From Thermoleophilaceae bacterium (lineage in GTDB: Bacteria > Actinomycetota > Thermoleophilia > Solirubrobacterales > Thermoleophilaceae): a DNA stretch of 12,164 nucleotides. The stretch lies in NCBI GenBank assembly GCA_013696905.1, contig JACCXP010000200.1, positions 1-12,164 on the forward strand, in the 5' to 3' direction. The position numbers were made by a program, and so were the translations under genes. Below, piece after piece: positions 1 through 7,250 of the stretch (position 1 is the first letter of the stretch; every line of letters begins with the position of its first letter). The notes beneath the pieces were generated by a model, which was not told where the DNA came from, did no database searches, and saw only the letters and a program-made list of their open reading frames with translations.

Positions 1-64
1 AGGCGCCCGGCCGCCGAGGACCTCTTTCGCTGAGGTACGCGCGCGCCACCATATCCCCTGCGGC

Positions 65-70
65 TAGGGT
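65..70 (+). promoter_or_regulatory. Candidate -10 box for a leaderless mRNA of the beta-propeller gene
   Basis: TAGGGT matches the actinobacterial TANNNT -10 pattern. It ends exactly 6 nt before the ATG at 77, so transcription would start at or next to the start codon. There is no convincing Shine-Dalgarno sequence in the intervening GCGCGC. No TTGACA-like -35 is evident 16-19 nt upstream. Similar spacing occurs before larC and fbiC in this window. The role is inferred from position and pattern only. Confidence 0.45.
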
Positions 71-76
71 GCGCGC

Positions 77-1081
77 ATGCAAACCGTCGCCAGCGGCCTG
101 CGTCGCCGTCTCCCGCTCCTCACCGCCGCTGCGGTCGCGACCGCCGGCATGCTCGCGACGGCGGCCCCGGCCTCGCACAATCCTCGCCCGACGGTCGCCT
201 CCTACACGCTGCCGGGCCAAGCCGTGTTCCCGGAGGGGGTCGCGGTTCAGGACGACTACTACTACGTCACGAGCACCGCCACCGGCACGATCTTCCGCGG
301 CCGCCTCGACCGCCCGCGCGCAAGCGTCTACCTGGCCGGCGGGGCGAATGGCCGCACGACGGCGATCGGGCTCGAGGCGGTGCGCAAGCGGCTGATCGTG
401 GCCGGTGGCGCGACGGGGCGCGTGTTCGTCTACAGCACCGCCACGCGCAACTTCGTGCGCGACTACACGACGGGCCCAGCCCCCGGCCGGCCCACCTTCG
501 TGAACGACGCCACCGCCGCTCCGAACGGCGACATCTACGTGACGGACTCGCTGCGGCCGATCCTCCATCGCATACCCGCCGACTCGATCCGCCACCGCAG
601 CACCAACACCGACGCGCTGTCGGTCTTCCTCGACCTCACCGGCAGCGCATTCCAGCAGCAGCCGGGCAACAACGCCAACGGCATCGAGGCGACGCCCGAC
701 GGGCGCTACCTGCTCGTCGTCCAGTCGAACACCGGCAAGCTGTTTCGGATCGGGATCGCCGACCGCTCGGTGACCGAGGTCTCGCTCGGCGCGGAGACGT
801 TGCGAAACGGCGACGGGCTCGAGCTCCAGGGTCAGCGACTCTACGTCGCCCGCAACCGCGACGGGATCGTCGTGCGCGTCGACATGAGCCGCGACTACGC
901 GTCGGGCCGCGTCGTGCGCGCGATCACAGGGCCCCCCTTCGGCTTCCCCACCACGCTCGCCGGGTATGGGCGCCGCCTGCTCGTCGTCAACTCCCAGTTC
1001 GACCGGCGCGCGATGGCCGGTCAGCCCGCGCCCGCACCGCCCGTCGAGCCGTTCACCGTCTCGAGCGTGCGCAGGCACTAG
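77..1081 (+). CDS. Secreted SMP-30/gluconolactonase-like beta-propeller protein
   Basis: This 334-residue protein begins with a typical export signal: arginines at about residues 8-11 (RRR), a hydrophobic Ala/Val/Leu stretch at about 13-30, and a likely cleavage site near ATAAPA|SHNP (about residue 33). The mature part has repeated short blades with phrases such as FPEGVAVQDDYYYV, NDATAAPNGDIYVTDS, NGIEATPDGRYLLVV and RNGDGLELQGQRLYVAR. These resemble the SMP-30/gluconolactonase/LRE-like six-bladed propeller superfamily. In that fold the Asn of the NDATAAPNGDIYVTDS blade is often a metal or substrate ligand. The substrate is unknown; a lactonase or a binding role are both possible. The protein should act outside the membrane. 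The ATG is preceded by a TANNNT box and not a ribosome binding site. A truncated GMC oxidoreductase gene follows 46 nt downstream on the same strand. The fold assignment is fairly safe, the function is not. Confidence 0.75.
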   Translation: MQTVASGLRRRLPLLTAAAVATAGMLATAAPASHNPRPTVASYTLPGQAVFPEGVAVQDDYYYVTSTATGTIFRGRLDRPRASVYLAGGANGRTTAIGLEAVRKRLIVAGGATGRVFVYSTATRNFVRDYTTGPAPGRPTFVNDATAAPNGDIYVTDSLRPILHRIPADSIRHRSTNTDALSVFLDLTGSAFQQQPGNNANGIEATPDGRYLLVVQSNTGKLFRIGIADRSVTEVSLGAETLRNGDGLELQGQRLYVARNRDGIVVRVDMSRDYASGRVVRAITGPPFGFPTTLAGYGRRLLVVNSQFDRRAMAGQPAPAPPVEPFTVSSVRRH

Positions 1082-1118
1082 GTGAGCGCCTCCATCGAAT
1101 AGCGGGCCACAGCGGCCG

Positions 1119-1125
1119 AGGAGGG
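1119..1125 (+). promoter_or_regulatory. Strong Shine-Dalgarno of the truncated GMC gene
   Basis: AGGAGGG lies just upstream of the ATG at 1128 and fixes that start. Spacing from its core to the ATG is short. It contrasts with the SD-less starts of the beta-propeller, fbiC and larC genes, and shows that this genome uses both kinds of initiation. Confidence 0.6.
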
Positions 1126-1127
1126 AG

Positions 1128-1373
1128 ATGAGCGACACCAACTACGACTACGTCGTCGTCGGCGGCGGCTCGGCCGGGAGCGCGCTCGCCAACCGGCTGT
1201 CGGCGGACCCAAGCAACCGCGTGCTGGTGCTCGAGGCCGGGCGGCCCGACTACCCGTGGGACGTCTTCATCCAAATGCCCGCGGCGCTCGCGTTCCCCAT
1301 CGGGAGCCGCTTCTACGACTGGAAGTACGAGTCAGAGCCCGAGCCGTTCATGGGCGATCGGCGCATCTATCAC
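1128..1373 (+). pseudogene. GMC-family FAD oxidoreductase, N-terminal fragment cut at codon 82
   Basis: The first 82 codons are a clear glucose-methanol-choline oxidoreductase N-terminus. The Rossmann FAD motif [16 protein letters not shown] spans residues 9-22, LVLEAG follows, and then [20 protein letters not shown]. In complete family members (about 530-560 residues: choline dehydrogenases, alcohol dehydrogenases) the next residues are ARGK-LGGSSSIN. Here resemblance stops dead after Tyr-His at 1368-1373. The reading frame stays open to 2075, but that continuation is antisense to a short soxB fragment and to fbiC, so it is not GMC protein. The catalytic C-terminal half (His-Asn/His pair) is missing. 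Either the gene is broken by rearrangement or the sequence is a chimeric join. The start is well supported by AGGAGGG. The fragment could still be translated into a hybrid polypeptide of 315 residues, but that would not be an active enzyme. Confidence 0.85.
1369..1373. other. Breakpoint joining two inverted gene fragments (5-bp microhomology)
   Basis: On the plus strand GMC homology ends in ATC-TAT-CAC. On the minus strand soxB homology ends in GAC-GTC-GTG-ATA. The five bases ATCAC (GTGAT on the minus strand) fit both genes, so they could be shared at the join. The Tyr codon TAT and the Ile codon ATA, both A/T-ended and uncommon in sequence this GC-rich, sit exactly on the breakpoint, as expected if each is completed by the other gene's bases. 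That the two proteins are truncated is seen directly; the cause is not. Confidence 0.75.
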
Positions 1374-1427
1374 GACGTCATAGCTCGGCTTCGGGTCGGG
1401 GTTGCGCCAGAGTCGCTCGGGGTGCAT
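1369..1427 (-). pseudogene. soxB: Sarcosine oxidase beta-subunit-like gene, first 20 codons only
   Basis: Reading on the minus strand from the ATG at 1427 gives a 20-residue peptide ending [14 protein letters not shown]. This is the characteristic start of heterotetrameric sarcosine oxidase beta subunits, in which [29 protein letters not shown] leads into the FAD-binding Rossmann fold. Homology stops before the glycines, at the breakpoint at about 1369. The start is well fixed: the fbiC stop TGA lies in the same frame nine bases upstream, with no other start codon between. No Shine-Dalgarno sequence is visible. It would be the last gene of the minus-strand run, directly downstream of fbiC. 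The peptide is too short for a fully secure call. The match to this N-terminal signature is specific enough that another FAD-dependent DAO-family enzyme is the main alternative. Confidence 0.6.
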
Positions 1428-1436
1428 CGCGAGATA

Positions 1437-3614
1437 TCAGTACGCGGCGAGCACGCGGTAGAGCGTGTCGCGCTGGGCCGCCGGGCGCCCGGCGGCGTGG
1501 GCTGCGCCGATCAGCTCGTCCGGGGTCAGCAGCGTGCCGTGCTCGGCGCCCGCCATGCGCGAGATCGATTCCTCCATCAACGTTCCGCCGAGGTCGTTGA
1601 CCCCCCAGTCGAGCGCCTCGGTGGCGGCGTCGAGGCCCATCTTGACCCAGCTCGCCTGCAGGTTCGCGATCGTCTTGCCGAGCGCGAGCCGAAACACCGC
1701 GGTGTGCTTGAGGTTCTCCGCACGCGAGATCTCCTCGATCCCGTGCGTGCGCCCGAGCAGCGTCTGGTACGGGACGAACGACAGCGGCACGAACTCCGTG
1801 AAGCCACCCGTCCGCTCCTGGAGCGCCCGCACGACGCGCATGTGCTCGGCGAGCTCCGAGGGCTCCTCGACGTGGCCGAACATCACGGTCACCGTCGAGC
1901 GCAGGCCGGCCACGTGCGCGGCCTCGATGATCTCGACCCAGCGCGCCACCGGCAGCTTGTTGGGCGAGATCCGCTCGCGCACGCCGTCGTGGAGCACCTC
2001 GGCAGCGGTGCCCGGGGTCGAGTCGAGCCCGGCCGCGCGCAGTCGCTCGAACACCTCACGCGGCGAGAGCCCTGACGTCGCGCACATGTGGTCGACCTCC
2101 ATCGCCGAGTAGGCGTGCAGGTGCACGTCGGGCGCGATCTCCTTGGCGAGTCGCAGCCAGCCCTCGTAGTCCGCGAGCCGCCAGTCGGGATGGATACCCG
2201 ACTGCATGCAGATCTCCGTCGCGCCGAAATCGAGCGCATCCTCGACGCGTCGCACGAACTGATCGCGGTCGTGCTCGTAGGCGTCGGGTGAGCGCCGGCC
2301 CTGCCCGAAGCCGCAGAACGCGCAGCCGACTACGCACACGTTCGAGACGTTGATGTTGCGGTTGACCACGAACGTGACGGTGTTCCCGGCCAGCTCCGCG
2401 CGCAGCTCGTCGGCGGCCTGGCGGATGTCCTCGATCGCCTCGGGCCGGCGCTCCGCGAACAGCGCGGTCAGCTCGTCCGCCGACAGGCGCTCGCCCGCGC
2501 GCCCGCGAGAGATCGCCGCGGGCACGAGCTCGGTGCGAAGCGAGCGTGCGTCGCCGCGGCCCGACCCTCGACTCGGTATGAAGCTCCAATAGCGGGCCTT
2601 GACCACGTCGAGCACGCCCTGCTCGAGCCACTCGGGCGCGAGGTAGCGCGGGTAGACGCACAGCCGCTCGGTCAGCGCGTGGCCGCGCGCGGCGAGCTCG
2701 CGGCGCATCCGGTGCGGCGAAGGAAAGGGGTGCTCCGGCGAGATGTGGTCGCCGTTCGCCGACAGGCCGCCGAGGTCGGTCGCTCCCTCGTCGACGAGCA
2801 CCGGCCACCAGTCCGACAGGTTCGGCGGGATCTGGACGCCGACGTCCGGCATCAGCTCGCGCGAGGCCCGCACGAGCTCGCGCATGTCGTCGAGCGAGAC
2901 CGGCGTCGCCCACGCCGGCGCGGGCGGGGGCTCGAAGGCGCGCTGGGAGCGCTGCGCCGAGTCGGCGATCTCGCCGAGCTCCTCCCCGTAGTAGGACGGA
3001 TGCGGGACGTAGCTCTGCAGGATCACCTCCTGCAGGTGGCCATGCTCGGCGTGGATCTCGGCGAGCGCCTCGAGCGAGGCGAGCCGCTCGGCGCGCGTCT
3101 CCCCCACTCCGACGAGGATGCCGCTCGTGAACGGGATCCGAAGCTCGCCAGCGGTCCTGATCGTCTCGAGCCGGGCGGCCGGGTGCTTGGTCGGCGAGCC
3201 GGCGTGGACGGTCTCCATCAGCCGCTCGGAGATCGACTCGAGCATCAGCCCCTGCGAGGCTGTCACCTCGCGCAGCCGTGCGAGGTCGGTGCGCGGCAGC
3301 ACGCCGAGGTTGGTGTGCGGCAGCAGCCCGCGTGCGAGCGCGCGCTCGCACGCCCACGCCACGTAGGAGGTGAAGTCGGCGTGGCCGTGGCGCTCCAGCC
3401 GCGCCGCCACCTCGGCGTTCACCTCCGGGCGCTCCCCCGTGAGCACCAGCAGCTCCTTGGCGTTGCGCCGCACGGCCTCGTCGAGCAGGCGCTCGACCGC
3501 TTCCGGTGCGTGCAGGTGCGCGCTGTGGGTGGCGAACGAGCAGTACTTGCAGTAGCACCGACAGGTGCGCGAGAGCGACAGCGTGAAGCTGCGCGAGAAG
3601 GTCACCCGGCGCAT
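1437..3614 (-). CDS. fbiC: FO synthase, CofG-CofH fusion (coenzyme F420 biosynthesis)
   Basis: This 725-residue protein carries two radical-SAM domains. It makes the deazaflavin FO, the chromophore of F420, from 5-amino-6-(D-ribitylamino)uracil and tyrosine. The CofG half has its [4Fe-4S] motif at C18-x3-C22-x2-C25 (CRCYCKYC), followed by the family phrases [14 protein letters not shown] and [13 protein letters not shown]. The CofH half, from about residue 345, has C427-x3-C431-x2-C434 (CVVGCAFC) after NRNINVSN, then [19 protein letters not shown] and [18 protein letters not shown]. It is shorter than the mycobacterial protein (about 856 residues) but both domains are complete. I chose the ATG at 3614 because CofG homology begins there; the open frame upstream (to 4280) is a shadow of the acyltransferase gene. 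There is no Shine-Dalgarno sequence, but a TANNNT box lies 7 nt before the ATG. The acyltransferase gene ends 29 nt upstream and the soxB fragment starts 9 nt downstream. Confidence 0.96.
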   Translation of the reverse strand: MRRVTFSRSFTLSLSRTCRCYCKYCSFATHSAHLHAPEAVERLLDEAVRRNAKELLVLTGERPEVNAEVAARLERHGHADFTSYVAWACERALARGLLPHTNLGVLPRTDLARLREVTASQGLMLESISERLMETVHAGSPTKHPAARLETIRTAGELRIPFTSGILVGVGETRAERLASLEALAEIHAEHGHLQEVILQSYVPHPSYYGEELGEIADSAQRSQRAFEPPPAPAWATPVSLDDMRELVRASRELMPDVGVQIPPNLSDWWPVLVDEGATDLGGLSANGDHISPEHPFPSPHRMRRELAARGHALTERLCVYPRYLAPEWLEQGVLDVVKARYWSFIPSRGSGRGDARSLRTELVPAAISRGRAGERLSADELTALFAERRPEAIEDIRQAADELRAELAGNTVTFVVNRNINVSNVCVVGCAFCGFGQGRRSPDAYEHDRDQFVRRVEDALDFGATEICMQSGIHPDWRLADYEGWLRLAKEIAPDVHLHAYSAMEVDHMCATSGLSPREVFERLRAAGLDSTPGTAAEVLHDGVRERISPNKLPVARWVEIIEAAHVAGLRSTVTVMFGHVEEPSELAEHMRVVRALQERTGGFTEFVPLSFVPYQTLLGRTHGIEEISRAENLKHTAVFRLALGKTIANLQASWVKMGLDAATEALDWGVNDLGGTLMEESISRMAGAEHGTLLTPDELIGAAHAAGRPAAQRDTLYRVLAAY

Positions 3615-3621
3615 GCCGGCG

Positions 3622-3627
3622 AGTCTA
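3622..3627 (-). promoter_or_regulatory. Candidate -10 box for a leaderless fbiC mRNA
   Basis: On the minus strand TAGACT (TANNNT pattern) ends 7 nt before the fbiC ATG, and the bases between (CGCCGGC) are not a ribosome binding site. Transcription would start at or beside the start codon. The box lies in the 29-nt gap after the acyltransferase gene, so fbiC could be expressed apart from the upstream genes. No clear -35 is seen. Confidence 0.45.
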
Positions 3628-3643
3628 GGTGGCCGCTGCGTGC

Positions 3644-4429
3644 CTACCGAGCACTCGACGCGGCCAGCGCCGCCACCGCCTCGGCCGCCCGCGCCATCAG
3701 GTCGAGCGGGTCCTCGTCGGGCGAGGGGTAGACGGGGCGCCCGAAGGCGACGGTCGTCTTCCCGCGCTGGATCACGCCGCGCCCCTTCGGCATCAGCAGC
3801 GCCGTCCCACCCACGTGGACCGGGATCAGCGGCACGCCGGCGGCGACGCAAAGGCGCGCGACCCCGGAGCGGAAGCCCTCCATGCCCGATGTGCGCGTGC
3901 CCTGCGGGTAGAGCAGGACGTTCCAGCCCTCGCGCAACAGCTCGGCGGCATCCGCGAGCCCGCGCGACTCGCCGCCGCGGTCGAACGGCACGGTGTTGAT
4001 CCAGAGCCCGGCGGCGACCGCGTAGCGGCGCCTGCGGTAGAAGCGGTCGCTCGCGGCGCCGATCACCGTGCGCGTGCGCCAGGCGCGCGGCAGGGCGGCG
4101 AGCACGAGCGGAGTGTCCATGTCGCTCGCGTGGTTCGGGGCGAGCACGGCCGGCTGGGGCACGTGCATGAGATCGGCGGCGCCGATCACGCGCGGGTGGG
4201 CGACGAAGCGGGTCACCGGGAAGAGGACCGTCTGCTGGAGGGCCTCGCGGGCGAGCGCGGGGCCGGGACGGCGCAGCCACGCCTGGTCAGGCACCTCGAC
4301 CCCCTCAGACCAGGGGTCGATGCCGCTTGCGACTGTGCGCCAGCGGGCGGGCACGCGCGTGGCGCGGCCGGGCTTACCTCCCGCTCCGGCGAGGCGCTCG
4401 AGCGCGCGCCCGCCGGCGGCGAACCTCAC
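3644..4429 (-). CDS. PlsC-type 1-acylglycerol-3-phosphate acyltransferase family protein
   Basis: This 261-residue protein has the LPLAT/PlsC motifs in order: block I N99-H100-ASDM-D105 (the NHx4D catalytic His and Asp), block II around GLWINTVPFDRGGES (about 141-155), block III YPQGTRT (174-180) and block IV VPLIPVHVGG (199-208). Such enzymes move an acyl chain from acyl-CoA or acyl-ACP to a glycerolipid or related hydroxyl at the membrane face. Block III has Gln where the usual motif is EGTR. The first 60 residues are not conserved acyltransferase. I chose the GTG at 4429 because it overlaps the LarA stop as GTGA, a translational-coupling arrangement; no better start lies downstream before the domain. 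The gene ends in TAG at 3644. Linkage to the LarA homologue suggests its substrate may come from that pathway, but ordinary phospholipid synthesis is an equally simple reading. Confidence 0.88.
   Translation of the reverse strand: MRFAAGGRALERLAGAGGKPGRATRVPARWRTVASGIDPWSEGVEVPDQAWLRRPGPALAREALQQTVLFPVTRFVAHPRVIGAADLMHVPQPAVLAPNHASDMDTPLVLAALPRAWRTRTVIGAASDRFYRRRRYAVAAGLWINTVPFDRGGESRGLADAAELLREGWNVLLYPQGTRTSGMEGFRSGVARLCVAAGVPLIPVHVGGTALLMPKGRGVIQRGKTTVAFGRPVYPSPDEDPLDLMARAAEAVAALAASSAR
4296..4320 (-). repeat. 8-bp inverted repeat inside the acyltransferase gene start
   Basis: TCGACCCC (4296-4303) and GGGGTCGA (4313-4320) are perfect reverse complements around a 9-nt loop. The hairpin falls at about codons 37-45 of the acyltransferase, in its poorly conserved N-terminal part. 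It could act in RNA folding after the LarA-acyltransferase junction, or be a by-product of GC-rich coding sequence. No T-run follows, so it is not a standard terminator. Confidence 0.35.
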
Positions 4430-6087
4430 TCGACCTCGCAATAGAAGAGCGGCGGGCAGTGGAAGTGGGTGAGCGAGGGGCTGCGTCCCACCACCTGCTC
4501 CGCCATCTCGAGCGCATCGCGCATCGTGTCCGCGCGGCGGAAGCCCATCCGCCGGCACGCCTCGGGGTGGCCGCCGACGAAGATCACCTCGCCGACGTGC
4601 TCGAGCGCGTGCGCGCCCCAATACCACATGTAGAACGGGTGTGCGCCGTGGTAGGCGTAGCTCGTGCGGAAGAGGTGGCGGTACCACTCGTCCTCGGCGT
4701 AGGAGCGCTCGAAGCGCCGCTCGACCTCCGCCGGGTCGGTCGTCTCGGCGAGCACTTCCTCGTAGAAGTCGATGTAGGAGGGGTGGTGCACGGGGTGGAA
4801 GTCGCGCTCGACCGGGTGGGTGAAGATCAACACGCCGCCGGGGCGCACGAGCGGCTTGCCCTGGTAGAGGTTGAAGAAGTAGCCGAGCGCCGTGCTCATC
4901 ACGAGCACCGGGTTCATGATCGAGTTGACGTTGTAGGGGGAGATATAGGGGATCCCCGCCGTCACGATGTCGGCCTGGCCGCGCACGAGCACCGACTGCT
5001 GCGCGGCGCACAGGTCGAGCGACACCTCGTGCGCCGCGTCGGCGGCGCCGGCGCTTACGCCGATCACCCCGTACGGCGAGGCCGTGCGCTGGAAGAGCGT
5101 CCGCCGCGTCCGCGCGGGCGCACGGTCGGTGAGGCGCTTGACCCCGGCGAAGATCGCCTGCTCGCGGCCCGACCAGCGGGCCTCGGGCTTCGCGAGGAAG
5201 CCGAGTGGATCGGCGTACATCTGGTTGTTGAGGGTCGCCTCGACGTGGAAGACCGGCACCGCAGCCTCGACGACGTCGCCCTGGCGGAAGGCGGAGTGGT
5301 GGAGCGCCGAGTGCTCGGGGTCCATGAAGGAGCGCGAGTGGCGCAACGAGTGCACGTTGTGGTGCGCCGAGATCGAGCGGTAGCTGCCGAGCCCGATCGC
5401 GGGCGACTTCTTGCCACCCTGGAGCGTGGCGGTGATGACGTGCACGTAGACGAGCAGGTCAGACTCCGCGGCGCGGCGGTTGAGCGTGACCGGCTCGCCG
5501 TCTGAAGTCGGGCCGAGCTCGACGTTTCCGTCTGGATCCTCGGCGTCGTGGTTGTAGAGGCGGTCGGGATGGAAGGCGTCGAAGACGGCGGAGCCGACCG
5601 TCCGCCGCAGCTCGGCGGGGGTCATGCGGCGGTGGATCGCGAGCGCGGCGATCAGGTGGATGTCCTCGACGCCGGCGCGGTAGGCGCGCTCGAGCACCTG
5701 CTCGATCACGCGCTGGCGCACGTCGGGGAGCTGCATCGGCGGCAGCGGCACCGACAGGTCGTCGAAGGCGATCGTCAAGCGCATGCCCGGGCGCAGCAGC
5801 GAGTCGAGCGGGTCCATCTCATGCGGCGCGTCGAGCGCGGCCGCGATGCCGGACTCGACGTCGGCGAGGCCCTTCATCGGCGGCGGCGGGTAGACGACCC
5901 GCGAGCCCACCGGCAGGCGCTCGAGCCGGAAGGACTCGCCCGCCTGGAAGACCGTCGGCGGCGACTTGTCGGTGACCTCGACGACCGACGCCTCGCGCTC
6001 GGCCGCAGGACGACGGCGCGCGAGCCCGCCGAGGCGCTCGACCACCGTGCCCCGCACGGGCTTCGCCGGCCGGCCGGTGACGCTCAC
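4426..6087 (-). CDS. larA: LarA-family nickel-pincer racemase/epimerase homologue, extended form
   Basis: This 553-residue protein belongs to the LarA (DUF2088) family, whose members racemise or epimerise 2-hydroxy acids by hydride transfer with the nickel-pincer nucleotide. The family phrases are AFDDLSVPLPP (107-117), AIHRRMTPAEL (150-160, His152 matching the catalytic His108 of Lactobacillus LarA), YNHDAED (178-184) and HVITATLQGGKKS (216-228). His216, Lys226 and His242 have exactly the spacing (+10, +16) of His174, Lys184 and His200, which bind the cofactor and nickel in the lactate enzyme. It is over 120 residues longer than lactate racemase (about 425), with about 45 unconserved residues at the N-terminus and a long C-terminal part rich in aromatic residues and His. 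It is therefore unlikely to be plain lactate racemase, and the symbol marks family only. The GTG start overlaps the dehydrogenase stop (GTGA) and its own stop overlaps the acyltransferase start (GTGA), so the three are probably co-translated. Substrate unknown. Confidence 0.88.
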   Translation of the reverse strand: MSVTGRPAKPVRGTVVERLGGLARRRPAAEREASVVEVTDKSPPTVFQAGESFRLERLPVGSRVVYPPPPMKGLADVESGIAAALDAPHEMDPLDSLLRPGMRLTIAFDDLSVPLPPMQLPDVRQRVIEQVLERAYRAGVEDIHLIAALAIHRRMTPAELRRTVGSAVFDAFHPDRLYNHDAEDPDGNVELGPTSDGEPVTLNRRAAESDLLVYVHVITATLQGGKKSPAIGLGSYRSISAHHNVHSLRHSRSFMDPEHSALHHSAFRQGDVVEAAVPVFHVEATLNNQMYADPLGFLAKPEARWSGREQAIFAGVKRLTDRAPARTRRTLFQRTASPYGVIGVSAGAADAAHEVSLDLCAAQQSVLVRGQADIVTAGIPYISPYNVNSIMNPVLVMSTALGYFFNLYQGKPLVRPGGVLIFTHPVERDFHPVHHPSYIDFYEEVLAETTDPAEVERRFERSYAEDEWYRHLFRTSYAYHGAHPFYMWYWGAHALEHVGEVIFVGGHPEACRRMGFRRADTMRDALEMAEQVVGRSPSLTHFHCPPLFYCEVE

Positions 6088-7235
6088 GCCGCCTCGCGCA
6101 GGTCGAAGACGGTCTTCACGCGCCCGCTGCGGGCCGCGCGGGGGGCCTGCTCAAGCGCGGAGCGGAAGTCGCGCAGGTCCCACCCGCGCGCGACCAGCCG
6201 CCCGGGGCGCAGGCGCAGCGCGAGCTCGATCGCGTCGGGGAAGTCGCGCTGGTAGCCGTAGGCCCCGCGCACCACGATCTCGCGCTGCCAGGCGATCGCG
6301 AGGTCGGCCGAGATGGTGCTCGGCATGCCCGCAAGCACGACGGTGCCGCGCGGCCGGGTGGCGGTGATGGCCGCCTCGATCGACGCGCCGGAGCCGACGC
6401 AGTCGAGCACGGAGTCGAAGCCGCCGAGCAGGAGCTCGCGGCCCTGGTGGCCGACCAGCCGCCGGGCGCCGGTGATGCGCGCGCCCTCGAGGTGGAAGGA
6501 CTCGGGCGCCGCGGTGTGGTCGGCTCCGAGGCGGCGGGCCTCGTGCGCCTGCCCCGGGTGCTTCGCGACCGCCAGCACCGTCGCGGCGGGAGCGAGCTCG
6601 CGCAGCGCCGCCACCGCGAGCAGGCCGATCGTCCCCGCTCCGATCACGGCGATCGCCTGCCCGGCGGCGGGCTCGAGCTCGCGCACCACGTGCATCGCGC
6701 AGGCGAGCGGCTCCACGAAGACCGCGTCCTCGTCGCTCAGCTCATCGGGCACCCGGTGGAGCTGCGAGTCGTGGGCGACGAGCCCCTCGCTCCAGCCGCC
6801 GCCCGTGTCGCGGCAGAAGCCGACCTGAAGCCCCGCCGAGACGCTGCCGTCGACGACGTTGCGACAGAGCGCCTCGAAGCCCTCGGAGCACTCCGGGCAC
6901 GGCGGGTCGATCGCGCGCGCCGTGCACCCGAGCGCGGGCTCGACCACGACCCGCTCGCCCCGCCGCGGTCCCGACGCGACCCGCCCGACGACCTCGTGAC
7001 CGGGCACGAACGGCCCGGAGGTGACCGAGGCGAGATACGGCGACGCGGCGCCAGACACGAGCGCCTGGTCCGAGCCGCAGATGCCGGCGAGCAGGGGACG
7101 CACGGACATCCAGTCACTCGCGGGCAGCCGCGGCGGGCGCGTCTGCGTGAGCCGCAGCGCTCCAACGCCCGATCGCCGCGACACGCGCGCCGCGACGTGG
7201 CGCGCAAGCGTCGGTGTGTACTCGAGCGCCAGCAC
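6084..7235 (-). CDS. Zinc-dependent MDR-family alcohol/polyol dehydrogenase
   Basis: This 383-residue medium-chain dehydrogenase has the expected catalytic zinc ligands: Cys53 in GICGSD, His80-Glu81 in PGHEVVGRV and Glu175 in VEPLACAMHVV. A structural-zinc loop with Cys104, Cys113, Cys116 and Cys124 has its first Cys set further away than in the classic Cx2Cx2Cx7C arrangement. The Rossmann motif VIGAGTIGLLAVAAL is at about 197-209. It should oxidise an alcohol or reduce a carbonyl with NAD(P). The Glu ligand and motif style recall sorbitol, threonine and glucose dehydrogenases, but the substrate is not readable. The GTG at 7235 follows the fusion gene by 15 nt, with GGAG as a plausible ribosome binding site. 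Its stop overlaps the LarA start by 4 nt. That coupling suggests it shares a metabolite with the LarA homologue, for example oxidising one stereoisomer, which is inference. Confidence 0.9.
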   Translation of the reverse strand: MLALEYTPTLARHVAARVSRRSGVGALRLTQTRPPRLPASDWMSVRPLLAGICGSDQALVSGAASPYLASVTSGPFVPGHEVVGRVASGPRRGERVVVEPALGCTARAIDPPCPECSEGFEALCRNVVDGSVSAGLQVGFCRDTGGGWSEGLVAHDSQLHRVPDELSDEDAVFVEPLACAMHVVRELEPAAGQAIAVIGAGTIGLLAVAALRELAPAATVLAVAKHPGQAHEARRLGADHTAAPESFHLEGARITGARRLVGHQGRELLLGGFDSVLDCVGSGASIEAAITATRPRGTVVLAGMPSTISADLAIAWQREIVVRGAYGYQRDFPDAIELALRLRPGRLVARGWDLRDFRSALEQAPRAARSGRVKTVFDLREAA

Positions 7236-7250
7236 AGCCAGGGCTCCGCC

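Noticed and set aside
1082..1127. A possible terminator after the beta-propeller gene (GGCC-ACAGC-GGCC)
   Set aside because: The arms are only 4 bp and GGCC is self-complementary; there is no T-run, so it is no better than chance in this composition.
1374..2075. Continuation of the GMC open frame to a 315-residue product
   Set aside because: Beyond codon 82 it is antisense to the soxB fragment and fbiC and has no GMC motif; it is open only because of high GC.
2679..3731. A 350-codon plus-strand frame
   Set aside because: It is antisense to the CofG half of fbiC and rich in Arg/Gly/Ala with no motif.
3615..4280. An N-terminal extension of fbiC to 947 residues
   Set aside because: The extra part overlaps the acyltransferase gene in another frame and is Arg/Pro-rich nonsense; CofG homology begins at the ATG at 3614.
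4430..5011. A 5' extension of the acyltransferase frame to 455 residues
   Set aside because: It lies over the LarA coding sequence out of frame; the GTG at 4429 overlapping the LarA stop is a better start.
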